From Vigna angularis (lineage: Eukaryota; Streptophyta; Magnoliopsida; Fabales; Fabaceae): 64,000 bases of DNA. A program made the translations under genes and the position numbers. The notes beneath the pieces are model-generated. The model worked only from the letters and a program-made list of their open reading frames with translations. It made no database searches and was not told the origin of the DNA. Below are positions 32,201-46,264 of the stretch, piece by piece. The stretch is taken from the NCBI RefSeq assembly GCF_016808095.1, contig NC_068976.1, forward strand, positions 8,217,001 through 8,281,000. Reading direction: 5' to 3'. Position 1 is the stretch's first letter. Each line of letters opens with the position of its first letter.

Positions 32201-35014
32201 CAATGTCCAAATTATTCCTACTCTATTAATTATAATCTTAATAAGGTCAAAAAAAATATGGACTTGAACTCACCTTTCATAAATGACATTCATCTTCTTG
32301 TAAGCTCTTGATTTTAATCAAGGAAATCGCCATAAAACTTTATCGAAATATTTATATCAAATTAATTATAAATTTCTTTTATAAAAAATGGGTTTTAGAT
32401 TTAAATCTTGATTTAAAAATCCAATTCATATGCACTCCTATTATTTCAAGACATATACTTTTTGGAATAATTTTTTCGAAATGGGTCTTCTAACACGTGA
32501 AATACATTTTAGAAATAGATTTTAAGCACTGTTTCTTTTTCAGTTCTTTTCTCTCTTTTCTTCTTTACAGCATCAATGATGATGCAAACAATAACGGTAG
32601 CAATGGTGTGCTGTAAAATATTTTAGTCTTTTTCTCTTACTGTGTAGATGCCATTATATAGATATTGGGTTAGGCGTTTTTGTTTCTGTTGGGCTTATAA
32701 TGAACAATTATGTAATTGAAATTTTAAGGATATAGAGATCGTTGTATTAAACTTGTATTCTTGAGTGGCTGTTGCTTTTTACACCCCACAAATTTCCTCT
32801 TCCACACTTTCCGTAATAAAAAGGAGTGATTACTTTCCGGTAAAAAAATCTCCGTAATTGTTTATTGTCTTCCGGAAAATAGATGCCATAGGTGATCGGG
32901 TGCTGGTAGAAATGTGATAGGGTGCATCAAGCAATAGCCTTCTTGAGTTCATAGAATTCTCAACGCTTAGCCTGTTTCAAAACTTTTTTCTTTTGGAATG
33001 GGAATAATAAAAAACTACAAATAAAAAATCTTGTGATTGGGCCTCGAAACAATTCACAGCTTATAAGTGATTTGCTTATCATGTGTTTGTGCTAGATAAG
33101 TATCTTTATGTTGACTTTAAACTGGTTGTGCTGATTAAATAGATCCCTTATATTGCTAATTTGTTTTCTCATTTCTTGTGATTAGGTAAAGTCCTTAATT
33201 ACACTAATAAATTATATAAAATCTCAATGAATATGATGCCTATAATTGTCATGATTGTGATATTTTTCGTGAGTACGTGATCTTCTAATATATTGTTTAA
33301 CTTGTTCATTTTTATTTAATATGGAGTTAAACATGTGTAATTTAGGATGATAATATCTTGATCAAACTCACTTGGAAATGCAAACCATGTAAGGATGAAA
33401 AATAAAGATGGAAGTATGTAGTACACATGGAGTAAAGTTCGCTCATTAAAAAACATAAATAGAAAACAAGAACATGTTATAAAATGAAAAAAAAAATGAA
33501 TTAAGGAATATGTCACCTTTAAAAAACTTCTTAAAGATAAATGCAATAGGATTAGTCATAAGAAAAAAAATTCAAGATAAGTATGTGGTTCCTTAAAATT
33601 ACGGACAAGTACATATAGTTACTAAAATTAATAAAAAGCTCATGATTACATATTCAAGAGACACATTTGTGCATGAGATAAAAAGAAAATGATCTGAAAT
33701 AGTCACAACTATCATTACATTTTGAAAGTGATAGATGTTGGTTAAAAACTATTCATGTGACTTTTCTAAATGCATCAACCGTCCAACATGTGTGTCCATT
33801 GGTGACTCTTGGATTATATAATGTATAAGAGAATCAAAGAAAATTCTACAATTTAAGAGTTTAAAAAAATCGATAGATTCTTTATTTCCTCTTCTGAATC
33901 TTTCAACTTGTTGAATCTCTCTTAAAATCTTCCATTTTTTTTTTTACTTTTTTTTCATTGTCATGCTTCTTTTAGTTATTCTTGAAGTTTCTTTCCTTTT
34001 TTTTCATTACATTTCTCTCTAATTATATTTCATATCATCCTTCCCTTTCTAGGAGAGAATTCATTTGAGAATTTTGAAGAACCTACATCCTAAGGTGATA
34101 AGTCACAAATATGACTATTTATTTACTATACCTATTAAAGAAAACAATTTGTTTGTCGATTATCCTCCAGGATCAAGATCTAAACTTCTTGGAATGTTGT
34201 GGGTGCATGTGAAATGTATGCTTATATACCAAGTTTTAGATTTATAGAAGGACTTGCCTTTTTATTTTTATTTTCTTTCGAAACATGCATATAATAGTGA
34301 TGTTGATAGTTATATTTATGCCTATCCTTGTTAACTATGAAAACAATTCCCTATGTCACATGTTTTTGCACGTATAAATTTAAAGAATGTTCAAGTAACA
34401 AAATTTCTTCTCTTAGGTAGTATATGATTGTTTAAACTATTTCCTGCATGGTATGTGAGAACACTTTTTTAACATGTGTAAAAGTATTATAAACTTGTTT
34501 TTTTTTACCTGTTTTTTTTTTCACTTAATCATTCTGGTATTTATAATCTTTGGAATTGGACATTTTGATTTAAGCTACTCACAATGGTGCTTCTTGTTTG
34601 ATATTTGATGGTACATTTTGAACTAAACTCAAAATGGAAAAATTATTTAAATAATAATTGACGTATGAATAAATTAGGTCAAAACATAAGAAAGGAGATT
34701 AAATTGTGTTTTTAAGCTTTTTGAATTCTTTGCAATGTATGTTTAATAATAAATCAAATGATGCTTTAGGCTTAACACACGATTTGTTAAACAAAACATT
34801 TTCTAAAGTTTGCTTCGTAAATCTCTCTTTCTAAGTTTAGTTGGGATTAAATAGCATGTAATCTAAAGAGATAAGGGACGAAAAAATTTAGTTGAGTTTT
34901 GAGTTTTTATATCGCTTTGTCTATTAACAATTAACAAAGATCATGCTTAGTTCTCAATCAGTTGATTGAGTTTCACGAGGCATGTACAACTGAATATTAA
35001 TTGTACCTTAGTTA
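32201..35014. other. AT-rich intergenic DNA, no gene seen
   Basis: No protein motif, RNA gene or clear transposon end recognised. Open frames of 60-76 codons (32308, 33316, 34065) lack any recognisable content. Confidence 0.45.
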
Positions 35015-35204
35015 TTCTTGATTAAAATTGAGTATTATTTGGACCACAACCACTCTTGATTTAAATTGAGCATTATTTAAAACACACCCACTCTTGACTA
35101 AAATTAAGAATTATTCGGAACTCAACCACTATTGGCTAACATAAGTATTCTTTGGAATGTAGTTAATCATGACTAACAATGAGCATTATTTGAACAACAA
35201 TCAG
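35015..35204. repeat. 38-bp tandem repeat, five units
   Basis: Units begin near TTCTTGATTAAAA (35015), CTCTTGATTTAAA (35053), CTCTTGACTAAAA (35091), CTATTGGCTAAC (35129) and ATCATGACTAAC (35167). The 38-bp spacing is exact despite substantial substitution, with ATTATTTGGAACNCAACCA in each unit. Confidence 0.85.
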
Positions 35205-35949
35205 TTATGGGTAAAACCAAAAAGTTTACAAAGAATGTGATCTAAAAGATCATAAAATCGCTCATTAAAAAGAAAGATAACATCTTATGATGTAAGCAAG
35301 GGTTTTCTCCCTTTTAGATTGCTAATGAACATGAACAATGTTTTTTCTCATGACTACAAAGGTTGGAAGCTTTATATCTTGTGCATGTTTTTGTAGCAAG
35401 AATTTTATCATCGTCAGTCCCTCCTTCTTCAAAAATATCTTCTATAAATAGAGCTTGAGAAGAAAAGAGTCATTGGACATCTTTTGAAATCATTGTGATG
35501 ATCTTTAGAAAAGCCTTATTATTTTTGTGTCTTCCCACATTCATGCTAGGAGAAGTTTTAAATGCATGATGTGCATCTTCAAATGTGATTCTCGTCCTCA
35601 AGAAACATCCAAAAGCTAGCATGGATAACTAGACCATGGTTAGAGAGCACTTTCCATATTGGGCAAAAGAATGAAATCGTACAAGGTAGAAAGTCTTTCC
35701 TGCATTGACAAAGTGAACTTTAAGCATATCTAAATCTCACACAATTGGTTTGTAAAGTGAGGTATGCACACACTTATCTTATATTCTTACTTTTGTGATA
35801 AGAATTGTTTGACTTTATCAATTTTTATTATAATTATTATTATGATGATGATGATTAAAATTATTATTTATATTTGATTATTTTCTAACATTTAATATTG
35901 TTATATTAATTTTATAGTTTCATACATGAAATATGATTATTATTAACAT
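35205..35949. other. Intergenic DNA left of the old Copia element
   Basis: No gene recognised. I looked here for a left LTR matching 40071-40301 (TGTTATGAATAAATAG) and did not find one. Confidence 0.4.
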
Positions 35950-38900
35950 TTTATGTGTTATTTCTAAACATGTCAAACCTTATAAAATTTGAATATTTTG
36001 TCCTTGATATTATGATGAAGAATTGCTTATCTTGGATATTAGATTCTAACATACATTTAGATGCAATGGGTCTTGGTGATGCCATTAAAGAAAGAAATAA
36101 AACATTTAAGCAATTAATTTTCTCCTACAACAACAATATCGTAAAAAAGAATTTCACAAATATTTTATATTTATTTCATGCCTTTTTGTGGCTGCACAAA
36201 ACAATGAGCTTTTCGATGAAAAATTATGAGAACCACACAACTGGTTTTGCTAAATTCACATAAGTGAACACAACAATATCTTATTCATTTTTTCATGGTA
36301 GTGATCATGGATGTGGACGTAGTCATACAAAAAATATCAAAGAAACATTTTATCATCAGAAGTGGAACAATAATATGAAAAAAAGGTAAAAATAAGGGCA
36401 AATAAGATGAAAATATATGTTAACATTATAGTGGTAAAGTCCATTGGAGTTGTACTTATCGTACACCAAAGCATCTTGAAAATAAGGAGAAGAATATAGA
36501 AACACACTTTGCTTATGAAGATAGTGATTTTGATTATGGTCATAAGAATGTCACTCATCTTGATATTGTCGTTCTCTTTGCGAAACCATATGGAAGCATT
36601 GATCACCTTATTTTATTATAATTTAATTTAAAGTGAATTTTCAATAGTATTTTTACTATATATATTGGTTTAAAATATGCATGTCTAATGTTGGTATTAT
36701 GCGTAAGTATAAACATCATTTTTCTTTTGTATTATAAAATGTATATTTAAATTGAGTTTATGATGAACATTTATCATATAGATCTTATATAGTAATTGTC
36801 ATAGAAATATGAATAGAGATATTCAAATACCAATATTATACATTATTACATATGGATATCTTCTAAGTTTATGATATACCAAAATATATAAATTATGTGT
36901 GAGAATATGAAATAGGGGCTTTGATATGGATTTGTGGTTTTGATTTTAATATACTATACATATATAGAGGTTCACAAATTTTTGAAGATGACGTTTTATA
37001 CTTAGTATTATTTTATATTATATGATAATATATGACTATTGAGTTCGTTAATTTTGGGTGGTACCTACAACAAGTTGAGGTTATTAAGTCCTTTAAAATT
37101 TAATTATATGTATGATCATTCGGTATGCAGTAGTGTTGTATAAACTAACAAATATGTTGTATCTTGTTGATAGTGCAACAACTCATACAATTCTCAAGAG
37201 TAATAAATCTTTCTCTTGTTTGGTTATGCGAGAAGTCAATATTAGCATTATTGATAGAACTACAAATATAATTGAAGGCTCTTGAAGAACTATTATACTT
37301 TTACCAAGAAGTATAATAGAAACATATTAAGTTTCAAGGATATTCGTCTACATGGATATCATATCGAATTAAACAATGAAGAAGATATGGAACATCTTTA
37401 TGTCACTAGACTTGGGTTGAATAAAAAAATGTGTATTGGACAAATTATCAATATTCCTTTATGACTTATACTACACATATATTGGTACAATTCAAACACA
37501 TGTCATTCTAAACTAGAAGTTTACAGATCAAAATTAATTTCTTATTTCGCATGATCAGTTGAGTCATCCTAGATCTATCCTAGAATCAAAAACTTCTTCA
37601 ATCCAATGATTTCTCATCTATTGCATGTTCACATAGGAAAGTTGATATTAAGATTAATATCAGAAAAATTAGAAATAAGTCAATCTCATTTTTAGAACAA
37701 ATACAGGGTGATATTTGTGATCTAATACACCCATCATATGGATCATTTAGATATTTCATGGTTTTAATTTATGCATAAGCTAGATGACCACACATTTCTT
37801 TATTAACCAGACATTTGCAAAGTTATTAGCACAATTAATCAAGTTAAGAGCTCACTTTCCATATTATCCGAACAAATTATTACAAATACTTTATTATGTA
37901 GTTGGTTTTTGGTTAGTAACCTAATATTTCTCATTTAAGAATTTTTAGGTATGTTGTATATGTTCCTTTTCCCCTCCAAAAGGGACTATAATGAGTCCTC
38001 AAAGATGATTGATAATATATGTTGGATATGATTCTCCATCAATAATAAAATAACTAAAATCATCAGTGGGAGACTTATTTACAATTCAATTTTCCAACTA
38101 TATGATGAATAAATTTTTCCAACATTAGTGAGAGAAAGAAAACAATTGATAAAGGATATTGGTTGAAATGAATTATCATTATCTTGTTTTGATCCTCTTA
38201 GAATTTGAACCGAAATTTCAAAAGATAATTCATTTAAAAATTTAGTCAATCAATTACTAGATATTTTTATTGAGACAAAAGGAAAACTAAATCGCATATA
38301 CCAACTGTTAATTCTCCAAATAGAGTTGATGTTAATTCATAACACGCTTGAAGCATGGTAGGCGTGTTAGTTCCAAAGACATGCTTGAAGCGTGGCCTAT
38401 TGGTTCCAAAGATAAAAACCCTCAAATGAAAAAAATGAGCTTAAAAGCAAGATGACTTAATTAAAAAGGTGGAAATCCCAAAATATTTTTCATATAATAT
38501 AGTGATGAATGTTATGAATGACAATAAAGATCAAGAACAAATGATTGTTGAAGATTGTCATTAAAGAAATGATTGGCCAAAAATGGAAAGATGCAATAGA
38601 AGTATAATTATATTTTCTTGCAAAACAAGATGTTTTTGAACTTGTAGCTCGCATACTTGTGGGTGTAAAACTTGTTGGGTACAAATGGATTTTTGAACAA
38701 AAAACAAAAACAAAAAGGTGAAATTGTTAGATAAAAAGCATAATTAGTTGCTCAAGGTTTTTCACAAAAACATTATATTGATTTTTAAATAGTCTTATTC
38801 ACTAGTATTAGATGCAACAGCATTTTGATATTTGATTAGCTTAGGTCTACATATACGTTTAATGGATGTTGTTACAACCTATTTGTATGATTATCTTTAG

Positions 38901-40301
38901 AATGATATTTAGATGAAACTTTTTGAAATTTTCCCAACAATACAAATTCTAAAAAGGATTATTTAATAAAATTGAACAAGTCCATTTATGGATTAAAGTA
39001 ATAAGGACTTATGTGGTATAACGGTCTTAGTGAGTACTTGTTAAAAGAAGGGTACAAAAAAGATCTTATTTGTACTTGTATTTATATAAAAAAGATCAGA
39101 AAATGAATTTTTCATAATTGTTGTTTATGTATATGACATAAACATCATTGGAACTCCTAATGAGGTTACAAAGACAATTAATTGCTAAAGGAAAAAAAAT
39201 TTAGATGAAAGATCTTGGAAGGACAAAGTTTTACAAATTGAGTATTTAAATAAAGGTGTTTGTGTACATCAAGAGACTTATATAATGAAGGTGCTTAAAA
39301 GATTCTATATGGACAAGTGACATTCATTATGCACTCTGATGTTTGTGAGGCATAAGATGTTGATAAAGGCCCTTTTAGACCTTAAAAAATGATGAAGAAC
39401 TTCTTGGCTTAGAAGTACCATATTTTACTGTTATAGGAACACTAATGTATCTTGTTAATTATATTCGACATTATATAACATTTATAGAAAATTTATTAAG
39501 CAAACTATAACTCTTTACCTACAAGAAGACATTGAACTATAGAGTAAAACATATACTTTGTTACCTTAAGAGTATTATGGATATGAGTTCATTTAACAAA
39601 TTAATTCAAAATCAGATCTAACGAGTTATGCAGATGCATATTATTTATTATATCCTCACAAGGCTTGATCACAAACAAGATATTTATTCACATGTGGTGA
39701 CACAATGATTTAATGACGGTCTATGAAACAAACCATAGCAAAAACATCATCAAATCATACAAAAATTTTAGCATTATATGAGGTAAGTTGTGAATGCGTT
39801 TGGTTTAAGGTCTATAATTCAACATGTGTGACAAAGTTGTGGTCTATTCTCGAAACAAATAGAATCAACAATTGAAATGGGTGATATAGAGAATGATGTA
39901 AGTGTACATCAGGGGAGAAATAAAATATGTGATGAATAATATTGTATTGAAGAATAATGAATTATGTACTCTTTTTCCTTGATTAGGATTTTATCGTGAA
40001 GGAATTTTTCTAGTAAGGTTTTAACGAGGGACATTCTCTGATCACAGGACATGATACTCAAGGAGAAATGTTATGAATAAATAGTTGTCCATTGATTTGC
40101 TACAATTACTCATAATTAATTGATTTAGTACAATTACTCATAATTTATTTAACTAATGTAACCCTTCAGTTGTATCCTTTAAATTATAAATAAAACTTTT
40201 TCTCCGAGAATAATATATAGAAAATAAGTCTTTATTTTCTCTTATTCTCTCTTCTTCCTTTTTTTTCTTCTTTTCTCTATTATAAAATTTATTTTACAAC
40301 A
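35950..40301 (+). mobile_element. Very old Copia retrotransposon, heavily eroded
   Basis: Fragments of a second Copia lineage lie in order through all frames. Gag: NCLSWILDSNIHLDAMGLGD (36017-36076). A zinc-knuckle remnant HWSCTYRTPKHL (about 36440). Protease: LVDSATTHTILKSNKS (37160-37207). Pre-integrase: LSHPRS (37560). Integrase region: DICDLIHPSYGSFRYFMV (about 37710). Reverse-transcriptase pieces: GEIVR and LVAQGFSQKH (38720-38770), and VVYVYDINIIGTPNE (39120-39165), where the active-site D-D pair reads YD. RNase H region: 39640-39830. Dozens of stops and indels and some deletions. The right LTR is proposed at 40071-40301; the left LTR was not found. Confidence 0.75.
40071..40301 (+). 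repeat. Probable 3' LTR of the old Copia element
   Basis: Begins TGTTATGAATAAATAG directly after the purine run AAGGAGAAA (40062-40070) and could end at ACAACA (40301). It contains TTATAAATAAAAC and pyrimidine-rich TCTCTTATTCTCTC, usual for short Copia LTRs. Without a second LTR the right boundary is tentative. Confidence 0.5.
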
Positions 40302-42223
40302 ATTAACAACTGTTATTAGCAATTTTTTTATTTTTTACTTGTACAATTAATTGAGAAAGTTTAAATGCAAAATTTTTATTTTGGTTTAGTACGATACATT
40401 AATGAATGGAATATTTTTATAGAAAAATAGAGTTGTCATTTGAGTTCATAGCTTATAGGCTCACCCTGACACCCCAGTAAAATCAAGCCTTGCATTTCTG
40501 ACTCATTTAATAGGGGGCTTTTTAAAAGCCTCAGCCCCTAAAACCTCACACAAAGTGGGTTGGGATAGGATTAGAGTGGGGCTAACCTACAAAATTAAAT
40601 TAGTTCATTCTTAATGCATTCTTTTCATTTGTTTTGAAATATTTTTCGAAACAGTTTTATGATTTTGCATAATATTTTACTAATATCTTTTTTCTTTAAA
40701 TATAAATATATAAATATTGGTTTTATAAAAAACTATTCAAAATAATTTTTTAATTGTAATTAGATATATGATTTTATTATTTTGAAAAGTTGAAAATATA
40801 ATATATTTTGAGTTTCTTTAAACTTTTTAAGGTAATTTTGAAAAAAAAAATGTTCAAAATAAGTCATTCTTTTATAAGTTTAGAAATTACTTGTATTTGG
40901 ATACAATTATAAAAACACATTTTCTTTTAATTCTTTCATGTTTCTAAAGGTTTTAGAATTTATTTTGATAAATTATTTAAAAAATATTATATATAAATAA
41001 GTTTTTAACTTATTTTAAGTTTTGACATCTAAAATATAACAAGCACATTTATGTTTAAAATGAAATGATTTTTTCTAGAAGAATCAACCATAAAAATATC
41101 AAATAAGTTGTTATTTTTATAAAACAATACTTATCTAACATAAATAATTTTGTATATTAAAATTGAATAAAAATACACGTTATTTTATAAAATTTAAAAA
41201 ATAAGAAACTAAATGTTAATAAAATTTTATATTTTGATTTAAGAATATTTAACTTTATAGTATGAATTAGATCAATAGATTAACTTAATCAGAAAACTTT
41301 TCAAATTATAAATATATTATTAAAAATAAAATAATCAACCTATAAAAAAAACCATAAACTAATTCTAAGCCACAAAATTTTTTAGATATTTGATTCTTTG
41401 AATTTTTTTAATAAAAGATCTTTTTGATTTTATAGATTTTTTTCCTAATTTATATAAATTAAATTTTATAAAATGTATTAATTTGACAAATGTATGACAT
41501 AACAATTAATTCAAGCCTTCCCCTAATATTTTTCCTTTTGGGAATAACATCTGAAAGCTTGTTTTAAAGAGCATGAGAAACATCATGAGCGGAACAAAAT
41601 GCATACATATGTTCTTACACTAATATACTTAAAAAAATTCTTAAATTAGTGACAAAGCATATTATTTATATTAAAAAAATATTTTGTTCTTAAAACATAA
41701 TATTATATGTGAGATCTAATTTTTAATTTTAAAAATCTTCCTATATTGATGGAAATCTATTATATTACTGTTTAATATATGAGATTTTGATTGTACATAT
41801 TTTATTTTCAACATTACGCTCATAAAGGTACATATGACATGTTCTTTTATGTTTCTAACACCAGTTGAGCATTTTATTCTTAACTTAGTTTCTTAGCCTT
41901 TTCAGTTTATTACTTTTTACATTATCAGTTTTAAGTTGATGTGAGTATTTCTCAAAAAATTACAATAATTGAAAATACCATATATTACAAATATAGTTTA
42001 TGTATCACAAATTTAAATATAATTTACATATTTAAAAAAGTTGTTTATTAAAACATTTCAATGTATAATATAATAACTTTATTTAATATAAATTTTATTC
42101 TGCGCACTACACACCTAAATACTTTTAGAAGATAAAAACGAGCAACAGAACAAAAGAGCACGTAGTATTTATGTGGTTTATGCACACAGTAACAATCGTA
42201 TCTAGAAATCTCTGTTTCTATCT
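40302..42223. other. AT-rich intergenic DNA
   Basis: No gene recognised. At 40450-40610 a less AT-rich patch with CACCCTGACACCCCAG and GGCTTTTTAAAAGCC could be a piece of a hAT-type transposon, but no paired ends were found. Confidence 0.45.
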
Positions 42224-42621
42224 GACACGTGTACTCTCTAGATGATTCTTAACAAGTGTACCACACGCACACAACACGCTTTTGAAATACACACTTTGTC
42301 AGTTCTATTCCAATCAAAATGTTGATGAAAATGACACTTGAAGAAGAAAAGTAATCTATAGACTAGAACATTCTACTCATAAATATCTAATGACTGTGAA
42401 ACTACCATACAATTGCCCTGTAGACTTGGATCATTCTCAGCCACATCATCAACATCACAATTCTCAATAGATTTGTGTACAATAATGTCCCACAGTGGTG
42501 CCCACATGATTTTTCTGTGTATGTATATATACACTTAGCGTGTATGAACAATTGAGTGTAGTGTTGCAGAAAAACAAAAACTTTCTGTTATATTCGAACA
42601 CCCTTTTGAAAAGGAAAACAA
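42224..42621 (+). promoter_or_regulatory. Promoter region of the calmodulin-like gene
   Basis: A perfect palindrome ACACGTGT (42225-42232, G-box/ABRE core) lies about 400 bp before the start codon. TATATATAC at 42524-42532 is a good TATA box about 90 bp upstream of it. The G-box would fit stress or ABA responsiveness, an inference from motif only. Confidence 0.6.
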
Positions 42622-43113
42622 ATGCGTCCCCTAACGCGCAGTGATTTGCAGAGGATTTTTGAGAAAGTGGACATGAATGGAGATGGGTTTTTGAGCCTTG
42701 AGGAGCTGAAAATGCTGCTAGAGAAGACGGGTTTCAACTACAGTATGGAAGAGCTGGAGTCTCTGGTGGGAAAGAAGAAGCTTGACTTGAGTGAGTTCTT
42801 GTTGTTTTATGAATCTATGCTGAAGCAGAAGAATGAGGAAGAAGAAGGAACTCATGAGGGTGAGAATGATGATGATGATGATGATGAAGTTGAGGAGGTG
42901 GAGAGGGACCTCGTGAAGACTTTCAAGGTGTTTGATTTGGATGGAGATGGGTTCATCACAAGCCAAGAACTTGAGTGTGTGTTGAAGAGGCTTGGCATGT
43001 GGGATGAAAGGTGTGGCAAGGATAGCACATCCATGATTTGCTCCTATGACACTAATTTTGATGGCAAACTTGATTTTCAGGAATTCAAGGACATGATGCT
43101 TCTCACAACTTGA
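42622..43113 (+). CDS. Calmodulin-like EF-hand protein, CML43/44-like
   Basis: An intronless 163-residue protein. EF-hand 1 loop D17-E28 (DMNGDGFLSLEE), EF-hand 3 loop D105-E116 (DLDGDGFITSQE) and EF-hand 4 loop D143-E154 (DTNFDGKLDFQE) have the calcium-coordinating residues. The second hand is collapsed: residues 46-59 (ELESLVGKKKLDLS) lack an acidic loop. A long acidic linker follows (EEEEG, then six Asp at 83-88). The degenerate second EF-hand and the length fit plant CML43/CML44, which act as calcium sensors in stress and defence signalling. No membrane anchor or N-myristoylation start is seen. The stop is TGA at 43111. Start chosen because the first ATG places the first EF-hand at the usual distance. 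Confidence 0.93.
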   Translation: MRPLTRSDLQRIFEKVDMNGDGFLSLEELKMLLEKTGFNYSMEELESLVGKKKLDLSEFLLFYESMLKQKNEEEEGTHEGENDDDDDDEVEEVERDLVKTFKVFDLDGDGFITSQELECVLKRLGMWDERCGKDSTSMICSYDTNFDGKLDFQEFKDMMLLTT

Positions 43114-44759
43114 TATAATGTAGTTTTGTACTCAGGTTTACTCTCATATAGTTCAGTTTTGTATACTGATCAAGTTTTACACTTTCACTTCTAAGGATCA
43201 TTGTGAGATGCATGGTCTTGGTCATTTTTTTCTGGCTTTAAATTTTGTGGCTTCTTGTAAATTCTGTGTTAGTCACAATCACCAATCTCTTGGTACTATA
43301 TATGGCATACAAAAGTCTATATAACTGAGTTCGTAGATTAAAAGTGGACAACAAGTGTGCTTCAGCAGTTGTTTGAGCTTAGTATATAACACATGAACTT
43401 TCATGTAACCCTGCTAAGAATGATATATATTTACCTTAATATGCCAAAAAGAGTGGTGATTTATGAAGAAAATCTTTATCAATATCTCTTCTCTTATATT
43501 TGTTTTCACTTGCACATTTTTTTGGGAAAATTTCTCAGAAGTTCACCCATCTTTAAATTACTCCAGGCTAAGCATGCTTAATCATGGAGTTCTTACAGGT
43601 TTAGGCTACCGAAAAGCAAATGCATTTGGTGATATAAGTAATCAAATCAATCCTTTTAAGCTATCATTTAACTATATAGTCTCATACCTATATAGTCTCT
43701 AGATCCCTCTCATTTTGGTGTATGTTCGATTCATCCATGTGTCCCTTTCACTTGAAGTCTGTCAGGAGTCGCTCCTTGTTTGTGTCCCTTGCACTTCATG
43801 CCTCTTGCATCGGTGATCACTCCCCGCCTTCACCAGTATCCGGGTGTCACATTTATCATCCCAACAGTAGTTATTATCAATGGTGGATAAGTAACAATTA
43901 CAGTCAAAATTTTCTTTTATAAATGTATATAAATTTAAAAGGATCAAATACATATAATTTAATAAAATTAAAAAAAATTATTTATATATTCTTTTTTAAA
44001 TAAAAAAATGGTTATTATATATATTTATATATTAATTTTTTAAATAAAAAATGGTTATTATATATATTTATATTCTTCTCTTTTACCTATTGATGTCTTT
44101 TAGTTTCCACAGATATTTTTTAATACAAAATATTTATAAGCAGCTCATGTAGCTCTATTAATGTTTATTTATGAAGGTGGTTGAAGAAAAATAAAATATG
44201 TTTTTTCATCATTGTAAATTATTTAAAGTTTTGTTTTAATCTTTCTTAAGAAAACTATTCTTAACCAAAAAACTAAAATCAATTAAAACTACGAAATATT
44301 TAATATTATTATTTTTAATTATTAATCAATATTTGAATAATTCTTGTATTAAATAATAATTAAAATATTTTATCTTAATAAAAATTAAATTTTGATGAAT
44401 TTAAATTATTTTATCCCAATAAAAGTATTTCAAAAAAGTAAATAATTTAAAATAGTATTAATTTAAATTTAATGTATTTAAATGCTTTACAAATGTTCAA
44501 ATTTTCTATCTAACTTTCCTATAAAAGTCATATAGCATGAACGACACTCTAAGGGGAAATTGAATAGTGCATTGACTTAGCTGGTTTTTTTAGAAACAGT
44601 AGGTAGTTTTTTCGTAAACGATGGCTGTGCATGCGTGTTACATATGTCGTGGAAATAAAAACACGGAACGAAGAAGTCTAGTTGAAAATATTATATACTA
44701 ATTCAATGAATTAGTTTTATTGATGTGTTTCATTTATAAGTCCGATGAGATTCTTGGAG
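43114..44759. other. 3' flank and AT-rich intergenic DNA
   Basis: The 3' UTR of the calmodulin-like gene followed by intergenic DNA. 43722-43900 (TCACTCCCCGCC, TATCCGGGTGTCACA) has the flavour of an LTR fragment, but it is short and unbounded. Two near-identical phrases around 43986-44075 (AAAAATGGTTATTATATATA) form a small direct repeat. No further gene. Confidence 0.45.
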
Positions 44760-45376
44760 TCAATAGTCTATCAAAATATTGTATGTCTTAAAACTTTAAA
44801 AACTTGAAAAAGAAAATTGTATTTAAATTATCTTAGCTCGAGTTTTAAGTGATGTAAAATTATTAGATATTTAAAATTCTTAGTTGAGGTATAACGAGAA
44901 TCAAGGCTCATCCTCAATAGAAGATTAAAGAAAACCATTTTTGTTATCTACAAATGATATCAGTGTTTTGTTACTAAGTTCGATAAGATAGCATCACTAG
45001 GTCAATCATTACATTTGAGATATTGTCCGATTTGAAATCTAGACATTCTTACAAAAATAAGTTTTGACGTATGTTACTTTCGACATTTAACCTCTATCTA
45101 AACTTTGACGTCATAGCGGAGAAGTCAATTTGACATCGGAAGAAAAAAAAAGATGTTGTTTGACGTTGAAAAACAAGGAGATCTGACGTTCATCACCGCT
45201 GAACGCCATACTTAAAAACTTCCTTTTCATACTCTTGATTGATACGATGTTCATTCATCCAACTTTGATTCATACTATTTTTAAAAAGTGAATAAAAAAT
45301 AAAATGCCAAAAATCACATTAAAAAAATTATCTAACTTACATGAAATATATAAAAATCAATGACATATACAAGAAA

Positions 45377-45984
45377 CAACACACGAAGTACAATAACAGA
45401 AACTAAAAATCACGTATTGAATAATATATAAGTACATTGTAATGTATATCAAAACCAATAAACTAGCCTTGATAGAAAGGAGTCCTTGGAGCAATGTAGA
45501 GTGGAGAACTTCTCGACACTGTTGTTTGTTATGGTGGAGTTTCAATGTAGCATGAAAACACGAAACGAATCAATTAAAACACAAAAAAAAAAAATCATAA
45601 CCAAGGTAGTGGAAACACATACATTTATGATAAATAACCAAAAACTGACGTTTTTTCTTCCTTACACTCATTAGAGGTAAGTGACACAAAGTACAATAAC
45701 GAAAACTAAAAATTACGTATCGAATAATATATAAGTACATTGCAATGTATATCAAAACCAATAAACTAGCCTTGATAGAAAGGAGTCCTTGGACCATGTA
45801 TAGTGGAGAACTTCTTGACACTATTGTTCATTGTGGTGGAGTTTCAATGGAGCATGAAAACACGAAACAAATCAATTAAAACACAAACAAAACTGTAACC
45901 AATGTAGTGGAAACACATACATTTATGGTAAATGACCAAAAAATGACATTTGTTCTTCCTTACACTCGTTACAGGTAAGTGACA
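45377..45984. repeat. Tandem duplication, about 303-bp unit
   Basis: AGTACATTGTAATGTATATC (45431) recurs as AGTACATTGCAATGTATATC (45734), 303 bp apart. The units share ACCAATAAACTAGCCTTGAT, AAAGGAGTCCTTGGA and the ending CATTAGAGGTAAGTGACACA / CGTTACAGGTAAGTGACACA. A partial third copy follows at about 45976. It explains the paired minus-strand frames at 45357-45545 and 45570-45821. Confidence 0.85.
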
Positions 45985-46264
45985 CAAAAGTAACATTTGT
46001 TCTTCCTCACACTCGTCAATAAAGATGTTGGTTCAAGTAGAAGAGAAAGCACGAAGAAATAGTGTGTGTGTGGGTTCTATTTTTACAAAAAATTTACATT
46101 ACATAAGACGTCAAAAAATGTAGAATCTGAAGTCTTTTAGGCTTTTGACGTTTGAATCTAACTTATCAGACCTTTTATGTGAATAAATTTTTCACTTATG
46201 TGCCAAACGTTTTAATGAATATACCAAATTTATAGGACATATAATGTCGAAAAGGTGATTTTTC

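Noticed and set aside
40450..40610. Possible hAT transposon fragment with CACCCTGACACCCCAG
   Set aside because: No paired inverted terminus or 8-bp duplication could be found.
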